Shown here one piece after another: positions 16,604-26,952 of a DNA stretch of 35,539 bases (the first letter of the stretch is position 1; every line of letters starts with the position of its first letter). The notes beneath the pieces were generated by a model, which was not told the DNA's origin, ran no database searches, and worked only from the letters and a program-made list of their open reading frames with translations. Origin of the DNA: Synergistaceae bacterium (GTDB lineage: Bacteria > Synergistota > Synergistia > Synergistales > Synergistaceae); NCBI GenBank assembly GCA_031273805.1, contig JAISRE010000046.1:1-35539 (forward strand), given 5' to 3'. The position numbers were made by a program, and so were the translations under genes.

Positions 16604-18076
16604 ATGGGAAAAATTACGGGTTTTATGGAGTATGAAAGGATGGAGACGCAATATCGGCCCATTCGCGAGCGAATCAGCGATTACTTCGACCTGACGATGC
16701 CGGCCGATTACGAGACAATCATATGCCAGAGCGCGCGCTGCATGAACTGCGGAGTCTCGTTCTGCCACTCCGGCATAGTGGTTGACGGCGGTCCCATAGG
16801 CTGCCCTCTCGGCAACCTCATACCGGAGATAAACGATCTCGTGTATAACGGCGACATAGAGGGCGCTTATGACCGCATGTCACTGACGCACCCGTTCCCG
16901 GAGTTCACATCGAGAGTATGCCCCGCGCTTTGCGAGGGCTCATGCGTTCTCGGTGAGCACGAACCGCCTGTGACGGTTAAGAACATAGAGAGATATGTAA
17001 TAGATTACATGCTGGAGAACAATAAAATACACCCTCGAACTCCAAGGATACGCACGGGCAAAAAGGTCGCTGTAGTTGGCTCCGGTCCAGCCGGCCTGGC
17101 CTGCGCCGATATGCTGAATCGGCTGGGGAACCTCGTGACGGTCTTCGAGCGGGCGGACACCCCCGGAGGACTGCTGATGTACGGCATCCCAAATATGAAG
17201 CTGGAGAAGTCCGTCGTGATGAACCGAATCAGGATAATGATAGAGGAAAACATTAATTTCGTCACAAACTCCGAGGTTGGTTTCGACGTGCCAATAATAA
17301 AGCTGATGAACGACTTTGACGCGGTAGTGCTCTGCTGCGGCGCCGCTAACGAGCGCAAGCTCGACGTTCCGGGCGCTAATCTGAAGGGAGTTCACACAGC
17401 GATGGAGTTCCTGTCAGAGTCCACAAAGGGGCTCATTGGCGCGGGCAGGGCAAAAAATGCCGGTTTGAACGCGCACGGCAAAAACGTTGTGGTGGTCGGA
17501 GGCGGTGACACCGGGACTGACTGCGTCGCCACATCGATCAGGCAGGGCGCCAAGAGCGTTATACAGCTGGAAATCCTCCCCTCTCCGCCTGAGAACAGGG
17601 CCGAGGAGAATCCCTGGCCTCTATGGCCAAGAATCAAACGAACAGAATACGGACAACATGAGGCGATAGAGCTATTCGGGGCGGATCCCAGGAGATTCTC
17701 GACTACAGTACAGGAGATAAACGGCAGCAGACATGTATCGTCAGTTACCACTGTGGATGTCGAATGGATCGGCAGAGAGGGCCGTATGGCGCCCTGCCCC
17801 CTCCCCGGGACTGAGCGGGAGATCGAGGCGGACCTGGTGCTGTCAGCTATGGGCTTCATCGGTCCCGAGAGGGGTTTGATAGACCAGTTGCAGTTGGATA
17901 TCGGCCCTGGCGGCTGCGTGATGACAAACGACGACTACGAGAGCAACCTGCTTACAGTATTCGCCGCCGGGGACATGCGCACAGGCCCCAGCCTCGTGGT
18001 ATGGGCGCTCTCCGAGGGCCGAAACGCCGCCATAGCCTGCGACAGATACCTCAACGGCAGGGGTATAATGATATAA
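16604..18076 (+). CDS. gltD: glutamate synthase, small (beta) subunit
   Basis: A 490-residue NAD(P)H-dependent flavoprotein that feeds electrons to GltB. The N-terminal 4Fe-4S region has Cys46, 49, 54 and 67 and Cys106, 110 and 114. FAD binding is at VVGSGPAGLACADM (157-170), and the NAD(P)H site is VVVGGGDTGTDC. The C-terminal GDMRTGPSLVVWA closes the FAD fold. The ATG has AGGAAGGGAG upstream. It lies 22 bp after gltB, so the two are co-transcribed. The pair complements the ammonium channel upstream; no glutamine synthetase gene lies in this window. Confidence 0.96.
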   Translation: MGKITGFMEYERMETQYRPIRERISDYFDLTMPADYETIICQSARCMNCGVSFCHSGIVVDGGPIGCPLGNLIPEINDLVYNGDIEGAYDRMSLTHPFPEFTSRVCPALCEGSCVLGEHEPPVTVKNIERYVIDYMLENNKIHPRTPRIRTGKKVAVVGSGPAGLACADMLNRLGNLVTVFERADTPGGLLMYGIPNMKLEKSVVMNRIRIMIEENINFVTNSEVGFDVPIIKLMNDFDAVVLCCGAANERKLDVPGANLKGVHTAMEFLSESTKGLIGAGRAKNAGLNAHGKNVVVVGGGDTGTDCVATSIRQGAKSVIQLEILPSPPENRAEENPWPLWPRIKRTEYGQHEAIELFGADPRRFSTTVQEINGSRHVSSVTTVDVEWIGREGRMAPCPLPGTEREIEADLVLSAMGFIGPERGLIDQLQLDIGPGGCVMTNDDYESNLLTVFAAGDMRTGPSLVVWALSEGRNAAIACDRYLNGRGIMI

Positions 18077-18087
18077 ATATAAACATG

Positions 18088-18115
18088 GCATGGAGCTCCC
18101 TGGCGAGCTCCATGC
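18088..18115 (+). terminator. hairpin after gltD
   Basis: A perfect 11-bp stem, GCATGGAGCTC (18088-18098) with GAGCTCCATGC (18105-18115), 6-nt loop, 11 bp past the gltD stop. No T tract follows, so termination is plausible but not certain. Confidence 0.5.
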
Positions 18116-18318
18116 GCGCCTGAACTTTTCGGCGAGGGTACGGGTAAGGACCCCCACATTACTTACACAGCGATGCGGTATTTGCGTGGCTCAAGACTAT
18201 CATCTTTAACGTTGTGCCAATCCCCAAAAAATTATACCGTCTTATCCAACAGATAGTTAAAAAATACATCATTAAGCATTTGAAATTCCTTATATTGCTA
18301 CGGTCCGATTTGCATAGT

Positions 18319-18376
18319 GAGTCGGGCACATTGGCCCTCCAGACTCACAACACGAGGCAAGTTTATAGTCATAAAA
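18319..18376 (+). repeat. dispersed repeat, copy C (diverged)
   Basis: The segment gtgagtcgggcacattggccctccaga... to tttatagtcataaaat aligns with copies A (6918) and B (8713), including ctccaga, acaaca and tatagtcat, with many substitutions. It lies 27 bp before the chemoreceptor gene, in the 326-bp gap after gltD, where nothing else but the gltD hairpin is seen. Confidence 0.55.
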
Positions 18377-18402
18377 TACAATAACAGAAGGGGGATGCTG
18401 TG

Positions 18403-20409
18403 ATGTTTAACAGGTGGAAAATCGGGGGCAGAATATTTTTCGTGAGCTTTATCCTGGTGTTGATGGGAGTAATATGCTCATCGTATGTGGCGATTTATTT
18501 CTTCGTGGAGGCAATGAACAGCGAGATGGACAACACGCTTGAGATCGCCACCGATGGAATAATCAAGGAGTTTGAGCTTCAGCTGGAAAAAATGAAGGCA
18601 TTGGGGGAGGTTATCAGTGAAAAAACGGACATTATGCGGTACATACAGTATAAGGACGTCAACGCGCTGAATCGGGAGTTGATATCGTATCTCAACATAT
18701 CGGAACTCGATACTATAACTGTAACCGATGAATTTGGGACAGTCATCAGCAGACCGCACGCGCAAGACAGAACGGGAGACAACATCTCATCGAAGGGTTA
18801 CATCGCGCCAGCGCTCTCAGGCGGGATTTCCACAGTGCTGGAGCCTGGAACCACGATAAAGCTCGGGATGTTCTACGGGTTTCCCATAACGCATAACGGC
18901 AAGGTCCTCGGGGCTGTGGCGATCGGCGTGAACCTCGCCAACCCGGATATGCTCGATCACTTGAAATCCATGTACCGATCCGAGGTAACGCTGTTTTTTG
19001 GAGAAAAACGCATCAGCACCACAATCATGTCTGACGGTCTCAGAATAGAGGATGACGCCGAGCCGGATATCGTCCGGCATGTCATTGACAATGGGGAATC
19101 TTTTTACGGAGTGGTGGACATTGCTGGCACATCCTACAGGACTGAGTACAAACCATTCAAGTTCAAGGGGAAAAACGTCGGAATGGTCTCGGCCTCGATT
19201 TCCGTTACCGATTTGATGGACACGATCAAGACCGTCATCTACCACGTCATGCTCTTTTCCGTGCCGGTCACGCTAATTGCGCTTGTTTTGACACTCATGT
19301 TCTCGAGAAAAATAAGCGGGCCCATGAAACACATGGTCTCCCTCGTAAAAAAGATCGAGAACGGGGATCTGGCGGTGTCGGATGCGGATTTCAGATATAT
19401 GAGGAGGGATGAAATCGGAGATATCTTCGGCGCTCTGCGGGAGAGCATTCGCGCGCAGGTGGAGTATATAAGCGGGGCCAAACACTCCGCAAAACTGGTA
19501 TCGGAGGGAGCTGACAGTCTCTTTGCCTCTTCGGAAGAGCTGAACAGCATGGCGGAGGATTTGAAGCACTCCGCAGTAAATATAGCGCAGATAGCGAGTG
19601 ACACCCACGCATCGACGCTTAACGCATCCAATCACCTCAAGGATGTATCCGAAAAATCGGATGGAGTTCTAAAGACGGCGTCCGACGGCGCCAGGGTGCT
19701 GAACGATGTCTTATCCCAGACGAACTCGTCTGTCGGCAGCCTGACTGAAGCCCTCGGCGAAATGGAGTACGTCATGCGGATGGTCTCGGACAACCAGGAA
19801 CACATAAGGTCATTGGGAACATCAATAGGCGAAATATCCGGCTTCATCTCCGTGATAAGCAACATTGCGAGCCAGACGAACCTGCTCGCTCTGAACGCCG
19901 CGATCGAGGCCGCGCGGGCGGGCAGTCTTGGAAGGGGATTTGCGGTGGTTGCGGAGGAGGTCCGCAAACTCGCGGAGGAATCCGCAGAGGCCGCGTATCG
20001 CATAGGCGGGATAATAGAGCCGATACAGTCGAAGGCCAATATAGTGATAGAAGACACGTCTCAAACCGTGGCGGACTTGCGCAGGGCAATGGAGAAGATG
20101 ACCTCGGCCAAGAGTGAGTTTGTATCCTCCAAGGACAATATGGCTCAAGTCAACGATATGATGCGGCAAATAGTCACCTTGATGAGTGAGCAGGCTGCGT
20201 TCAGCCATCATGTCTCCGATTCCATCGAGAAACTCTCGCATGAGATGGAAAAATTGAGCGATAACATGGAGCAGATAGACTCCGACGCCTCCAGCACACT
20301 GCACGCATCGATTTCAGTCTCCTCGACGGCCGAGACGATGCAGGATCTGTCCGAGACACTCGGAAAAATGCTCTCGCGCTTCAAAATACAGGAGAGCCTC
20401 CCGGAATGA
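18403..20409 (+). CDS. methyl-accepting chemotaxis protein
   Basis: A 668-residue chemoreceptor. Transmembrane helix 1 is about 11-34, followed by a Cache-type extracytoplasmic sensor (about 40-275) with [37 protein letters not shown] and AVAIGVNL. Helix 2 is about 278-300 and a HAMP domain follows (301-355, [12 protein letters not shown]). The coiled-coil signalling domain carries the conserved hairpin tip (483-530: [40 protein letters not shown]). No C-terminal CheR/CheB tethering pentapeptide is present. ATG 18403 is chosen with AAGGGGG 8 nt upstream; GTG 18400 is possible. Ligand unknown. No che genes are nearby. Confidence 0.93.
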   Translation: MFNRWKIGGRIFFVSFILVLMGVICSSYVAIYFFVEAMNSEMDNTLEIATDGIIKEFELQLEKMKALGEVISEKTDIMRYIQYKDVNALNRELISYLNISELDTITVTDEFGTVISRPHAQDRTGDNISSKGYIAPALSGGISTVLEPGTTIKLGMFYGFPITHNGKVLGAVAIGVNLANPDMLDHLKSMYRSEVTLFFGEKRISTTIMSDGLRIEDDAEPDIVRHVIDNGESFYGVVDIAGTSYRTEYKPFKFKGKNVGMVSASISVTDLMDTIKTVIYHVMLFSVPVTLIALVLTLMFSRKISGPMKHMVSLVKKIENGDLAVSDADFRYMRRDEIGDIFGALRESIRAQVEYISGAKHSAKLVSEGADSLFASSEELNSMAEDLKHSAVNIAQIASDTHASTLNASNHLKDVSEKSDGVLKTASDGARVLNDVLSQTNSSVGSLTEALGEMEYVMRMVSDNQEHIRSLGTSIGEISGFISVISNIASQTNLLALNAAIEAARAGSLGRGFAVVAEEVRKLAEESAEAAYRIGGIIEPIQSKANIVIEDTSQTVADLRRAMEKMTSAKSEFVSSKDNMAQVNDMMRQIVTLMSEQAAFSHHVSDSIEKLSHEMEKLSDNMEQIDSDASSTLHASISVSSTAETMQDLSETLGKMLSRFKIQESLPE

Positions 20410-20498
20410 CAGGGCAGCCGAACGGCTCATCCAGTTCGTCATGGAAGCACGAAAGGTGATGATTAAAACCTCTCTGCCGTTCTTCTGCCCTGTTTTTT

Positions 20499-20590
20499 CT
20501 GTCGTCCCCCGGCTTGACCGGGGGACCCATACATTCCCCTCATGGTCCATGCACATCCGTGGGTCCTCCGGTCAAGCCGGAGGACGACAG
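20499..20590. repeat. REP-like palindromic repeat pair between convergent genes
   Basis: Arms 20499-20528 and 20561-20590 (30 bp each) are reverse complements with two mismatches, around 32 nt. Each arm is itself nearly palindromic around GGCTTGACC. The right arm's tcaagccggaggacgacag recurs at 31942 and 33104. It separates the chemoreceptor gene from the convergent aroQ and may end both transcripts. Confidence 0.85.
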
Positions 20591-20596
20591 GTAGCG

Positions 20597-21082
20597 TCAA
20601 GCCAGTGGATGACGCGGGATGTCAAACCGAAGGCGGCCTTGAGGCTCTTTCTGGAAATCTCCTCCCGCGAGCGCATGGAGCGCCAGGATATAGCTCATGG
20701 CTCCAAAGCCGGTTATGACGCCTGCGCAAACCGGGGCTATGACCGAAACTCGCCTGAATTCCTCCCGCGCGTGAACATTCGACATATGCACCTCCACCAC
20801 CGGTGACCTTATCGCGGCAATGGCGTCGCGTATGGCTATGCTGTAATGGGTGTAGGCGCCGGCGTTGAGAATAACCCCGCAAGACCCCTCTGCGCCCTGT
20901 ATGGCCGACACCAACTCCCCCTCGGAGTTGCTCTGAAAGAACTCGCACTGCGCGCCCAACTCCGCCGAGGCGCTCTCGATGCGGACGTTAATGACATCTA
21001 GCGTCTCGAGGCCATATTTCTCAGGTTCCCTCAGCCCCAGCAAATTCAGGTTGGGCCCGTTTATGACAATTACTCGCTTCAT
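20597..21082 (-). CDS. aroQ: 3-dehydroquinate dehydratase, type II
   Basis: A 161-residue enzyme of the dodecameric type II family, step 3 of the shikimate pathway (3-dehydroquinate to 3-dehydroshikimate). Motifs: INGPNLNLLGLREPEKYG with the catalytic Tyr, SNSEGELV, the NAGAYTHYSIAIRDA substrate loop, and EVHMSNVHAREEFR with the catalytic His. It is the last gene of the aromatic operon, 13 bp after pheA, and its stop codon lies at the edge of the REP-like repeat. Confidence 0.95.
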   Translation of the reverse strand: MKRVIVINGPNLNLLGLREPEKYGLETLDVINVRIESASAELGAQCEFFQSNSEGELVSAIQGAEGSCGVILNAGAYTHYSIAIRDAIAAIRSPVVEVHMSNVHAREEFRRVSVIAPVCAGVITGFGAMSYILALHALAGGDFQKEPQGRLRFDIPRHPLA

Positions 21083-21095
21083 CCCGTGTTCCTCA

Positions 21096-22220
21096 TCAGG
21101 AATTTCTGTAACAGCCGATCACCTCAAAATACTCGCAGGCGGCGGCAGCCTGTTTGAGCGCGGAGATGGTATCATGATCCAGGACATTGCCGGCTAGCTC
21201 GATAAAGAAGCGATACTGTCCGGCGGCAGCGGGACGAGACTCGATCCTCTGCATATTTATGCCTTGAGCCATAAAGGCCATCAGAGTCTCACAGAGCGCT
21301 CCCGCGCGGTGCTCCGTCGAGAACGTTATCGAAATGAGGTCGCTCTGCTCGTCATACTCAGGCTCTGACGCTATCACGACGAAGGATGTTCTGTTGCCGT
21401 CCGAATCCATGATATCCGGGGCCAGAATATCCAGATCGTTCAGCTCCGCCGCCCTGCGAGATCCTATCGCGGCTGTCCTGCCGCTGTTGGAACGAGAGGC
21501 GGTCTCCGCCGCCACCGCCGTATTGCGGCACGCTGTCAGATCCCACGCGCGACCGCGCAAGAAGCGGCTGCACTGCCTGAATCCCTCCGGATGAGACAGA
21601 ACCTCCCGAACATCAGAGATTGTCAAACCGTGCGGCGCCAGCAGACACTGGCGTATATCTATCCAGGTGCGCCCAACGATAAAGCACCCGTATTTCCGAA
21701 GCAGGTCATAAGTCTCGCCTATCGCTCCGGTCTGCGAGTTCTCGATCGCGACGACGCCGTAGTTGGCGCGTTTTTCCTTGACGGCCAGGAATACGTCCTC
21801 GAAGAACTCGACCTGAGTGCGAGACGCGTCCGGGAACAGCTTCATCAGCGCCTGCTCGCTCCATGCGCCCGGCACGCCCTGATACGCGCAAACGATGTTT
21901 TGCCTTATGGGCTCACGCGCCGGCGGCAGGAGAGGCATCTCGCTGTGGAATATTTTGGCTCGCTGGCGCTCGCGAGACAGGGCGATAATCGAGCGCATCA
22001 GAAGCGATGTCTCGCTTCGCAGCTCCTCTCCGGCCATAGACACAGCGCGGTTCACGACCTCCTGTTCGCGAGACGCGTCCTGAATGGGCATGTTGTCCTT
22101 GACCTTCACCCCGGCCATCTGGAGCGAAATATCCATCCGCTCCTTGAAGAGGGGTATCAGCCTTCCATCTATATCGTCGATGCGCTTCCGCAGCTCTGTA
22201 AGTTGTTCCTTGACGCTCAC
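21096..22220 (-). CDS. pheA: bifunctional chorismate mutase/prephenate dehydratase (P-protein)
   Basis: About 374 residues converting chorismate to prephenate and then phenylpyruvate for Phe synthesis. Order: AroQ-type chorismate mutase ([20 protein letters not shown], with ASREQEV), prephenate dehydratase ([13 protein letters not shown] to NRTSFVVIA), and a C-terminal ACT domain with [10 protein letters not shown] and the Phe-binding ESRP, suggesting feedback inhibition by Phe. The usual dehydratase TRF motif reads TSF here. GTG 22220 is chosen because AGGAG sits 8 nt upstream and it lies just past the aroF stop; an in-frame ATG at 22238 without a Shine-Dalgarno is the alternative. Confidence 0.93.
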   Translation of the reverse strand: MSVKEQLTELRKRIDDIDGRLIPLFKERMDISLQMAGVKVKDNMPIQDASREQEVVNRAVSMAGEELRSETSLLMRSIIALSRERQRAKIFHSEMPLLPPAREPIRQNIVCAYQGVPGAWSEQALMKLFPDASRTQVEFFEDVFLAVKEKRANYGVVAIENSQTGAIGETYDLLRKYGCFIVGRTWIDIRQCLLAPHGLTISDVREVLSHPEGFRQCSRFLRGRAWDLTACRNTAVAAETASRSNSGRTAAIGSRRAAELNDLDILAPDIMDSDGNRTSFVVIASEPEYDEQSDLISITFSTEHRAGALCETLMAFMAQGINMQRIESRPAAAGQYRFFIELAGNVLDHDTISALKQAAAACEYFEVIGCYRNS

Positions 22221-22221
22221 G

Positions 22222-23244
22222 TCACTCACTCCTGTCATCCATTATTATTTTATGCATCCTCGTCACACACTGCATCAGATTGTCGAACAGAAAGGGCGTG
22301 ATGGACTGCTGTCCGTCGCAGAGCGCCTTTTCCGGATGGTTATGCACCTCTATCATGAGCCCGTCCGCGCCGGCGGCGACCGCCGCCATAGCCATAGGGC
22401 AGACCAGGTCCCAGTGGCCGGTGCCGTGCGACGGGTCGACGACCACAGGGAGATGCGACTTCTTTTTCAGCACCGGGACTGCTGATATGTCGAGTGTGTT
22501 GCGGGTGGCGGTCTCGAAGGTGCGTATGCCTCGCTCGCAAAGTATGACGGGGCTCTTACCCCCTACCAGAACATAGTCCGCAGCCTGGAGCATCTCGTCT
22601 ATCGTGCATGCCGCCCCCCGTTTGAGCAGGACCGGCTTGCCAAGCTCTCCAACTTCGCGCAGAAGGGGGAAGTTCTGCATATTTCTGGCGCCTATCTGAA
22701 TGACGTCGACGTCCCTGGCGAATACGTCGCAGTACTCAGGCGACATGATCTCTGTGACTATTGGGAGGCCAGTCTTTTCCCTGGCGATTTTCAGGAGGTT
22801 CAGGCCATCCAGTCCAAGTCCCTGGAAGGAATAGGGCGAGCTGCGGGGTTTGAACGCGCCGCCGCGCAGAAGCGAAGCCCCTGACAGCTTCACGTCGCGC
22901 GCTATGGACAAAATCTGCTCCTCGCTCTCCACGGAGCACGGGCCAGCTATAACGGCAAGTCCTCCTCCGCCGACGCAAACCCCTCCCGGCAGCTCCACAA
23001 CAGTGTCCCTCGGGTGAAAGCGCCTGCTCGCCAGCTTGTAAGGCTCGGACACCTTCATCACCCTCTCCACGAACTCATAGCGCGTGGCCATCTCCGGGGG
23101 CAGCATACTTGTATCCCCCGCAAGCCCGATCATGCGGGTCGTCTCACCCTGTATCTCCTGAATTATAAGCCCATTCTTCGACATTTCATCCTTGATCAGA
23201 GCGATCTGTGCTTCGGTGGCCTCTGGCTTCAATATAATAATCAT
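22222..23244 (-). CDS. aroF: 3-deoxy-7-phosphoheptulonate (DAHP) synthase, type I-beta
   Basis: A 340-residue enzyme for the first shikimate step (PEP plus erythrose-4-phosphate). An N-terminal ferredoxin-like regulatory domain (1-65, [17 protein letters not shown]) precedes the TIM barrel, as in Thermotoga-type I-beta enzymes, where this domain mediates feedback inhibition. Barrel motifs: [42 protein letters not shown] and [20 protein letters not shown] precedes the ATG, which overlaps the aroKE stop by four bases (ATGA). Confidence 0.95.
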   Translation of the reverse strand: MIIILKPEATEAQIALIKDEMSKNGLIIQEIQGETTRMIGLAGDTSMLPPEMATRYEFVERVMKVSEPYKLASRRFHPRDTVVELPGGVCVGGGGLAVIAGPCSVESEEQILSIARDVKLSGASLLRGGAFKPRSSPYSFQGLGLDGLNLLKIAREKTGLPIVTEIMSPEYCDVFARDVDVIQIGARNMQNFPLLREVGELGKPVLLKRGAACTIDEMLQAADYVLVGGKSPVILCERGIRTFETATRNTLDISAVPVLKKKSHLPVVVDPSHGTGHWDLVCPMAMAAVAAGADGLMIEVHNHPEKALCDGQQSITPFLFDNLMQCVTRMHKIIMDDRSE

Positions 23245-24605
23245 TTTACCAACCTCTCCTTTATAACTTTATATAAGTTGCCTTTGTCAATATTTATATC
23301 TAAAAAATCGAGAAAAAGTTCGTCAGCAAGTATCGCCTGATAAATAAGCATTCCAAGGCCGTTAATGGCGGCATATCCCAGCTCTCTGGCGCGGGAGAGC
23401 AGAGCCGTCTCGGCAGGATTGTAGACCAGATCGCAGACCAGCGCTCCGCGAGGCAGGCATCCCAGAAAATCGAGCGACGTGAAGTCCTCTCCCGCCCCTC
23501 TCATGCCCAGAGGCGTCGCGTTTATCAGAATATCCGCGCACGCAGCCTCGATCGACATCACGGAGTCCGTCATCTCACCGCATACTACGTTATACGGCGC
23601 TTCGCCCTCGATACAGGAGGCTATCACCCTGGCGTTCTCGACTCTGCGCGCCAGAATCGCGATGCTCGAAGCGCCTGAGCGCGCGGCCTTGAGCGCAACC
23701 CCTCTGGCAGCTCCTCCGGCGCCTAAAATCAGGATGCGCCTGCCGTTATAGTCATAACCGATCTCTCTGAGGGAGTCGAGCAAACCGCTCATATCAGTGT
23801 TGAAGCCGCTCAGCCTGCCATTCCGGACCAACACAGTGTTGACTGCGCCGCAGGCTTCGGCGTCGGGCGCCACCGTATCCAGGAGCGGGATTATATCGCT
23901 CTTGTGCGGTATGGTCACGTTGAAACCAAGCAGATTCGACTTGCGCGCGCGGGACACGAAATCCGGCAGCATCCCGCGCGGCACGCGAAGAGCTTCATAC
24001 TTCGCCGCAATGCCCAGTGAGTCGAAGACCGCCGTGTGTATCTGAGGGGATAACGTGTGGGCTATTGGATCTCCTATGACCGCATAGCCATCCGGGAGCT
24101 TGCCCCAGAGCGCGCGCGTCATTTCGAGCAGATCAGCGAGCGCGTGCGGCAGGTCGCGGTTGTTGCTCACCACCGCATCCGCTGTGGAGAGATAGAGTTT
24201 CCTGCGGACGCGCTCCAGCTCGTATAACTTGCCCTCGTCGGTCAGAAGCGGTCTGCTGCTGTCACATGCTATATTGCTCAGTATGAGCTCGGCGGGGCGG
24301 TCCAGAAATATGACGAAACCGCGTTCCCTGAGCGCCTGTACGTTGTCCGGGCGCATGACCGCGCCTCCGCCTGTCGCGATCACAGAGGGCTCGGCCAGGG
24401 CCAGGGATGAGCGCACCGCAGCCGCCTCCAGGTCGCGGAAGAACATTTCGCCGTGCTGTTCAAAAATACGCTGAATCGTCATACCGGTCGTGCGCTCCAC
24501 TGTGATATCGATGTCGATGAACGGCATATCGAGTTCATTTGCGAGCATCTTCCCGAGGGTGGATTTGCCGCAGCCGGATAATCCGATCAGGGCGATATGT
24601 TTCAT
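23241..24605 (-). CDS. aroKE: shikimate kinase-shikimate dehydrogenase fusion (AroK-AroE)
   Basis: A 454-residue fusion. Residues 1-165 are shikimate kinase: P-loop GLSGCGKST (8-16), DID (31-33), GEMFFRDLE (52-60), GGGAV (79-83), lid SRPLL (117-121). Residues 172-454 are shikimate dehydrogenase: GDPIAHTLSPQIH (178-190), NVTIPHK with catalytic Lys235, AVNTV (254-258), GFNTD (267-271) and the nucleotide loop GAGGAARG (295-302). It covers steps 4 (dehydroshikimate reduction) and 5 (phosphorylation), with the domains in reverse order to the reactions. All active-site motifs look intact. ATG 24605 overlaps the aroC stop (ATGA). The frame runs 21 codons further upstream, inside aroC, and that part is not used. 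Confidence 0.94.
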   Translation of the reverse strand: MKHIALIGLSGCGKSTLGKMLANELDMPFIDIDITVERTTGMTIQRIFEQHGEMFFRDLEAAAVRSSLALAEPSVIATGGGAVMRPDNVQALRERGFVIFLDRPAELILSNIACDSSRPLLTDEGKLYELERVRRKLYLSTADAVVSNNRDLPHALADLLEMTRALWGKLPDGYAVIGDPIAHTLSPQIHTAVFDSLGIAAKYEALRVPRGMLPDFVSRARKSNLLGFNVTIPHKSDIIPLLDTVAPDAEACGAVNTVLVRNGRLSGFNTDMSGLLDSLREIGYDYNGRRILILGAGGAARGVALKAARSGASSIAILARRVENARVIASCIEGEAPYNVVCGEMTDSVMSIEAACADILINATPLGMRGAGEDFTSLDFLGCLPRGALVCDLVYNPAETALLSRARELGYAAINGLGMLIYQAILADELFLDFLDINIDKGNLYKVIKERLVK

Positions 24606-25681
24606 TGCGGAGTCACTCCATTCGATGACACAGCAAGCATTGCGTCGAGCGAACATATGGCGAGGCACGACTCTATCACCGGCACGGCGCGAGGCACTAT
24701 GCAGGGATCGTGGCGTCCTTTTACCCGAATGGCCGTCCCGCTCATCGTCCTTGAATCAACGGACTCCTGTTCGAGTGCTATTGACGCGGTGGGCTTGATT
24801 GCGACCCTGGCTATGAGAGGCATTCCGTTCGTTATTCCCCCGAGAATGCCTCCGTTGTGGTTTGACCTTGTCAGTATCGTTCCATTCTCGACATACAGAG
24901 GATCGTTGGCCTCGCTTCCGCGCATCGCCGCTATCCGAAAGCCCGCTCCGAACTCCACTCCCTTCACCGCCGGCACAGAAAAGAGCAGTGAGGCGATCCC
25001 GCTCTCCATAGATCCGAAGAATGGCTCGCCAAGCCCGCCGGGGAGACCGAACACTGCGGCCTCGACAATACCTCCTACGGAATCGCCCGCATCCTTGGCC
25101 TCTTTGATGACGTTCTTCATCGCGTCCGCGGAGCCGATGAAGGATGGAAAACCAAGTCTGGCTATCTCTCTATATTCGTCAATGGAAGGAGATGTCCTCT
25201 CGTCGGATACCGGACCGATGGCTACGATCCGCGCATACGCCTCTGCTCCGCGCCGCAGAAGAATCTGCTTCGCTATGCTTCCGGCGAACACCAGCGGGGC
25301 GGTCAGTCTGCCGGAAAAATGCCCGCCCCCTCGCATGTCGGCATGTCCCTTGAACTTCAAAAGCGCTGTCCAGTCGGCGTGTCCGGGGCGCAGATGGGAA
25401 TCATAGTCGGACGAGCGCGCATCCGTGTTGCGAATTATGCAGCAGACCGGCGAACCTGTCGTTTTGCGGCCATCGAGACCGCTCAGTATCTCCAGGGCGT
25501 CCGTCTCGCGCCTGGCTGTGGAGAGTTCATCGTGACCTGGAGCGCGCCGCCTCATATCGCTTGCCGTCTCATCCAGGTCGATGACCTCTCCCGCGGGCAG
25601 TCCGTCGACCACAATGCCGACAGCCATACCGTGAGATTCTCCAAAAATGGACATCTTTACTCTGTTTCCCCATACGTTCAT
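24602..25681 (-). CDS. aroC: chorismate synthase
   Basis: A 359-residue FMN-dependent enzyme converting EPSP to chorismate, the last common step. Motifs: GNRVKMSIFGESHG near the N-terminus, MRRRAPGH, RPGHADWTALLKF, MRGGGHFSGRLTAP, NHNGGILGGITNGMP and a final basic segment GRHDPCIVPRAVPV. Length is normal. Its ATG overlaps the aroA stop by four bases (ATGA). Confidence 0.97.
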   Translation of the reverse strand: MNVWGNRVKMSIFGESHGMAVGIVVDGLPAGEVIDLDETASDMRRRAPGHDELSTARRETDALEILSGLDGRKTTGSPVCCIIRNTDARSSDYDSHLRPGHADWTALLKFKGHADMRGGGHFSGRLTAPLVFAGSIAKQILLRRGAEAYARIVAIGPVSDERTSPSIDEYREIARLGFPSFIGSADAMKNVIKEAKDAGDSVGGIVEAAVFGLPGGLGEPFFGSMESGIASLLFSVPAVKGVEFGAGFRIAAMRGSEANDPLYVENGTILTRSNHNGGILGGITNGMPLIARVAIKPTASIALEQESVDSRTMSGTAIRVKGRHDPCIVPRAVPVIESCLAICSLDAMLAVSSNGVTPQ

Positions 25682-26952
25682 GATCTGTCCCCCTCAAAAT
25701 CTCTCCAGAAACCAGGATAGGATTTATTGACGCTCTGCCACCCCGAAAGCAAGACAGGCTCGTCGCAGCGTATGGCCGCCAACGCCATTGACATGGCGAT
25801 GCGATGGTCGCCCCAGGAGTCCGCATGACCGCCCTTCAGGCCAGAAACACCGGTTATGACAAGCGAGTCGCCGGACTCCTCGATATTCGCCCCGAGCGCG
25901 CTGAGCTCCGTCCTGAGCGCGCTCAGTCTGTCGCTCTCCTTCAGGCGCAGGCGTCCTGCGTTTACTATGCGGCTCACGCCGTCGCAAAAACAGCAGAGAG
26001 TCGCTATGGGCGGGACCAGGTCCGGTATCTCTCTCGCGTCCACCGTGATGGGGGAGAGGAGGTCGGCATCGATGGAGACAATTTTGCGTCCCTCTCCGTC
26101 TTCGCTCCATAAGACCTCAGCCCCCATATCGCGAAGAACTCTCAGGATAGCCATGTCGCCCTGAAGGCTGTCAGGATTGAGTCCCGCTACCCTGACGTCA
26201 CATCCCAGCGCGGCCGACGCCAGAAAAAAAGCCGCCTGAGAATAATCGGTCTCAATCCTGCAAGCAGTGGGGCGATAGTTCGCCCCCCCCTTGACCATAT
26301 AGCCGGCGGCTGACCTGCCGACCTCGACTCCGAATCGCCTCATGATATCTATCGTCAAATCCACGTATTGCGCGGACTCGAGCTGAGTAGTGAGGCGTAT
26401 TTCACTGTCTCCCTCCAACAGCGGCAGGGCAAAGAGCAGGCCGGATACAAACTGTGAGCTGACATCCCCCGGCAGGTTGTATACTCCGCTCTTAAGCCGC
26501 CCGCGCGCAACTATCCTTTCCGGCGCCCGGATAAGGAGGGCGCCCATCTCCGGGAATATTTGCGCGTATGCGCCAAGCGGCCGGTCGAGAAGCCTGCCAT
26601 GCCCGGTGAATATCGTCTGTCGCTCGTCAAGCGCGGCAATGGGCAGAAGGAAACGCAGTGTGGACCCCGATTCTCCGCAGTCCACGGTTCGAACGGAGTC
26701 ACGCGATGCGTCGGGTTCTCCGGCAGAGCGAGCGACCCGAAGTGTATCTCCGCAAATGTCTGTATCCACGCCCCGGAGCGCCTCGACGCCTCTTATCGTG
26801 GCCTCTGTATCGAGGGAACGGGAGAAGTTCTCGATGACGCTCTCTCCTTGAGCCAGGCTTGCGCAGATGACGGCTCTGTGAGTGAGGCTCTTCGACGGCG
26901 GCGGCGTTATAACGCCCTTTGGGAACCGGCTTATTATCTTTATATCCTCCAT
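25678..26952 (-). CDS. aroA: 3-phosphoshikimate 1-carboxyvinyltransferase (EPSP synthase)
   Basis: A 424-residue enzyme joining PEP to shikimate-3-phosphate (step 6). Substrate residues are visible: PPPSKSLTHRA (Lys, Ser and Arg), CGESGSTLRF at the PEP site, VSSQFVSGLL, the catalytic Asp in REIPDLVPP, RLKESDRLSAL, GDHRIAMS and NKSYPGFW. The CGESGSTLRF form differs from the E. coli LGNAGTAMRP and is like clostridial-type sequences. GGGAGGTG precedes the ATG, and the gene overlaps the aroB end by 13 bp. Confidence 0.96.
   Translation of the reverse strand: MEDIKIISRFPKGVITPPPSKSLTHRAVICASLAQGESVIENFSRSLDTEATIRGVEALRGVDTDICGDTLRVARSAGEPDASRDSVRTVDCGESGSTLRFLLPIAALDERQTIFTGHGRLLDRPLGAYAQIFPEMGALLIRAPERIVARGRLKSGVYNLPGDVSSQFVSGLLFALPLLEGDSEIRLTTQLESAQYVDLTIDIMRRFGVEVGRSAAGYMVKGGANYRPTACRIETDYSQAAFFLASAALGCDVRVAGLNPDSLQGDMAILRVLRDMGAEVLWSEDGEGRKIVSIDADLLSPITVDAREIPDLVPPIATLCCFCDGVSRIVNAGRLRLKESDRLSALRTELSALGANIEESGDSLVITGVSGLKGGHADSWGDHRIAMSMALAAIRCDEPVLLSGWQSVNKSYPGFWRDFEGDRS

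Noticed and set aside
20441-20806. A plus-strand frame of 121 codons after the chemoreceptor gene
   Set aside because: It runs through the REP-like palindromes and then antisense to aroQ.
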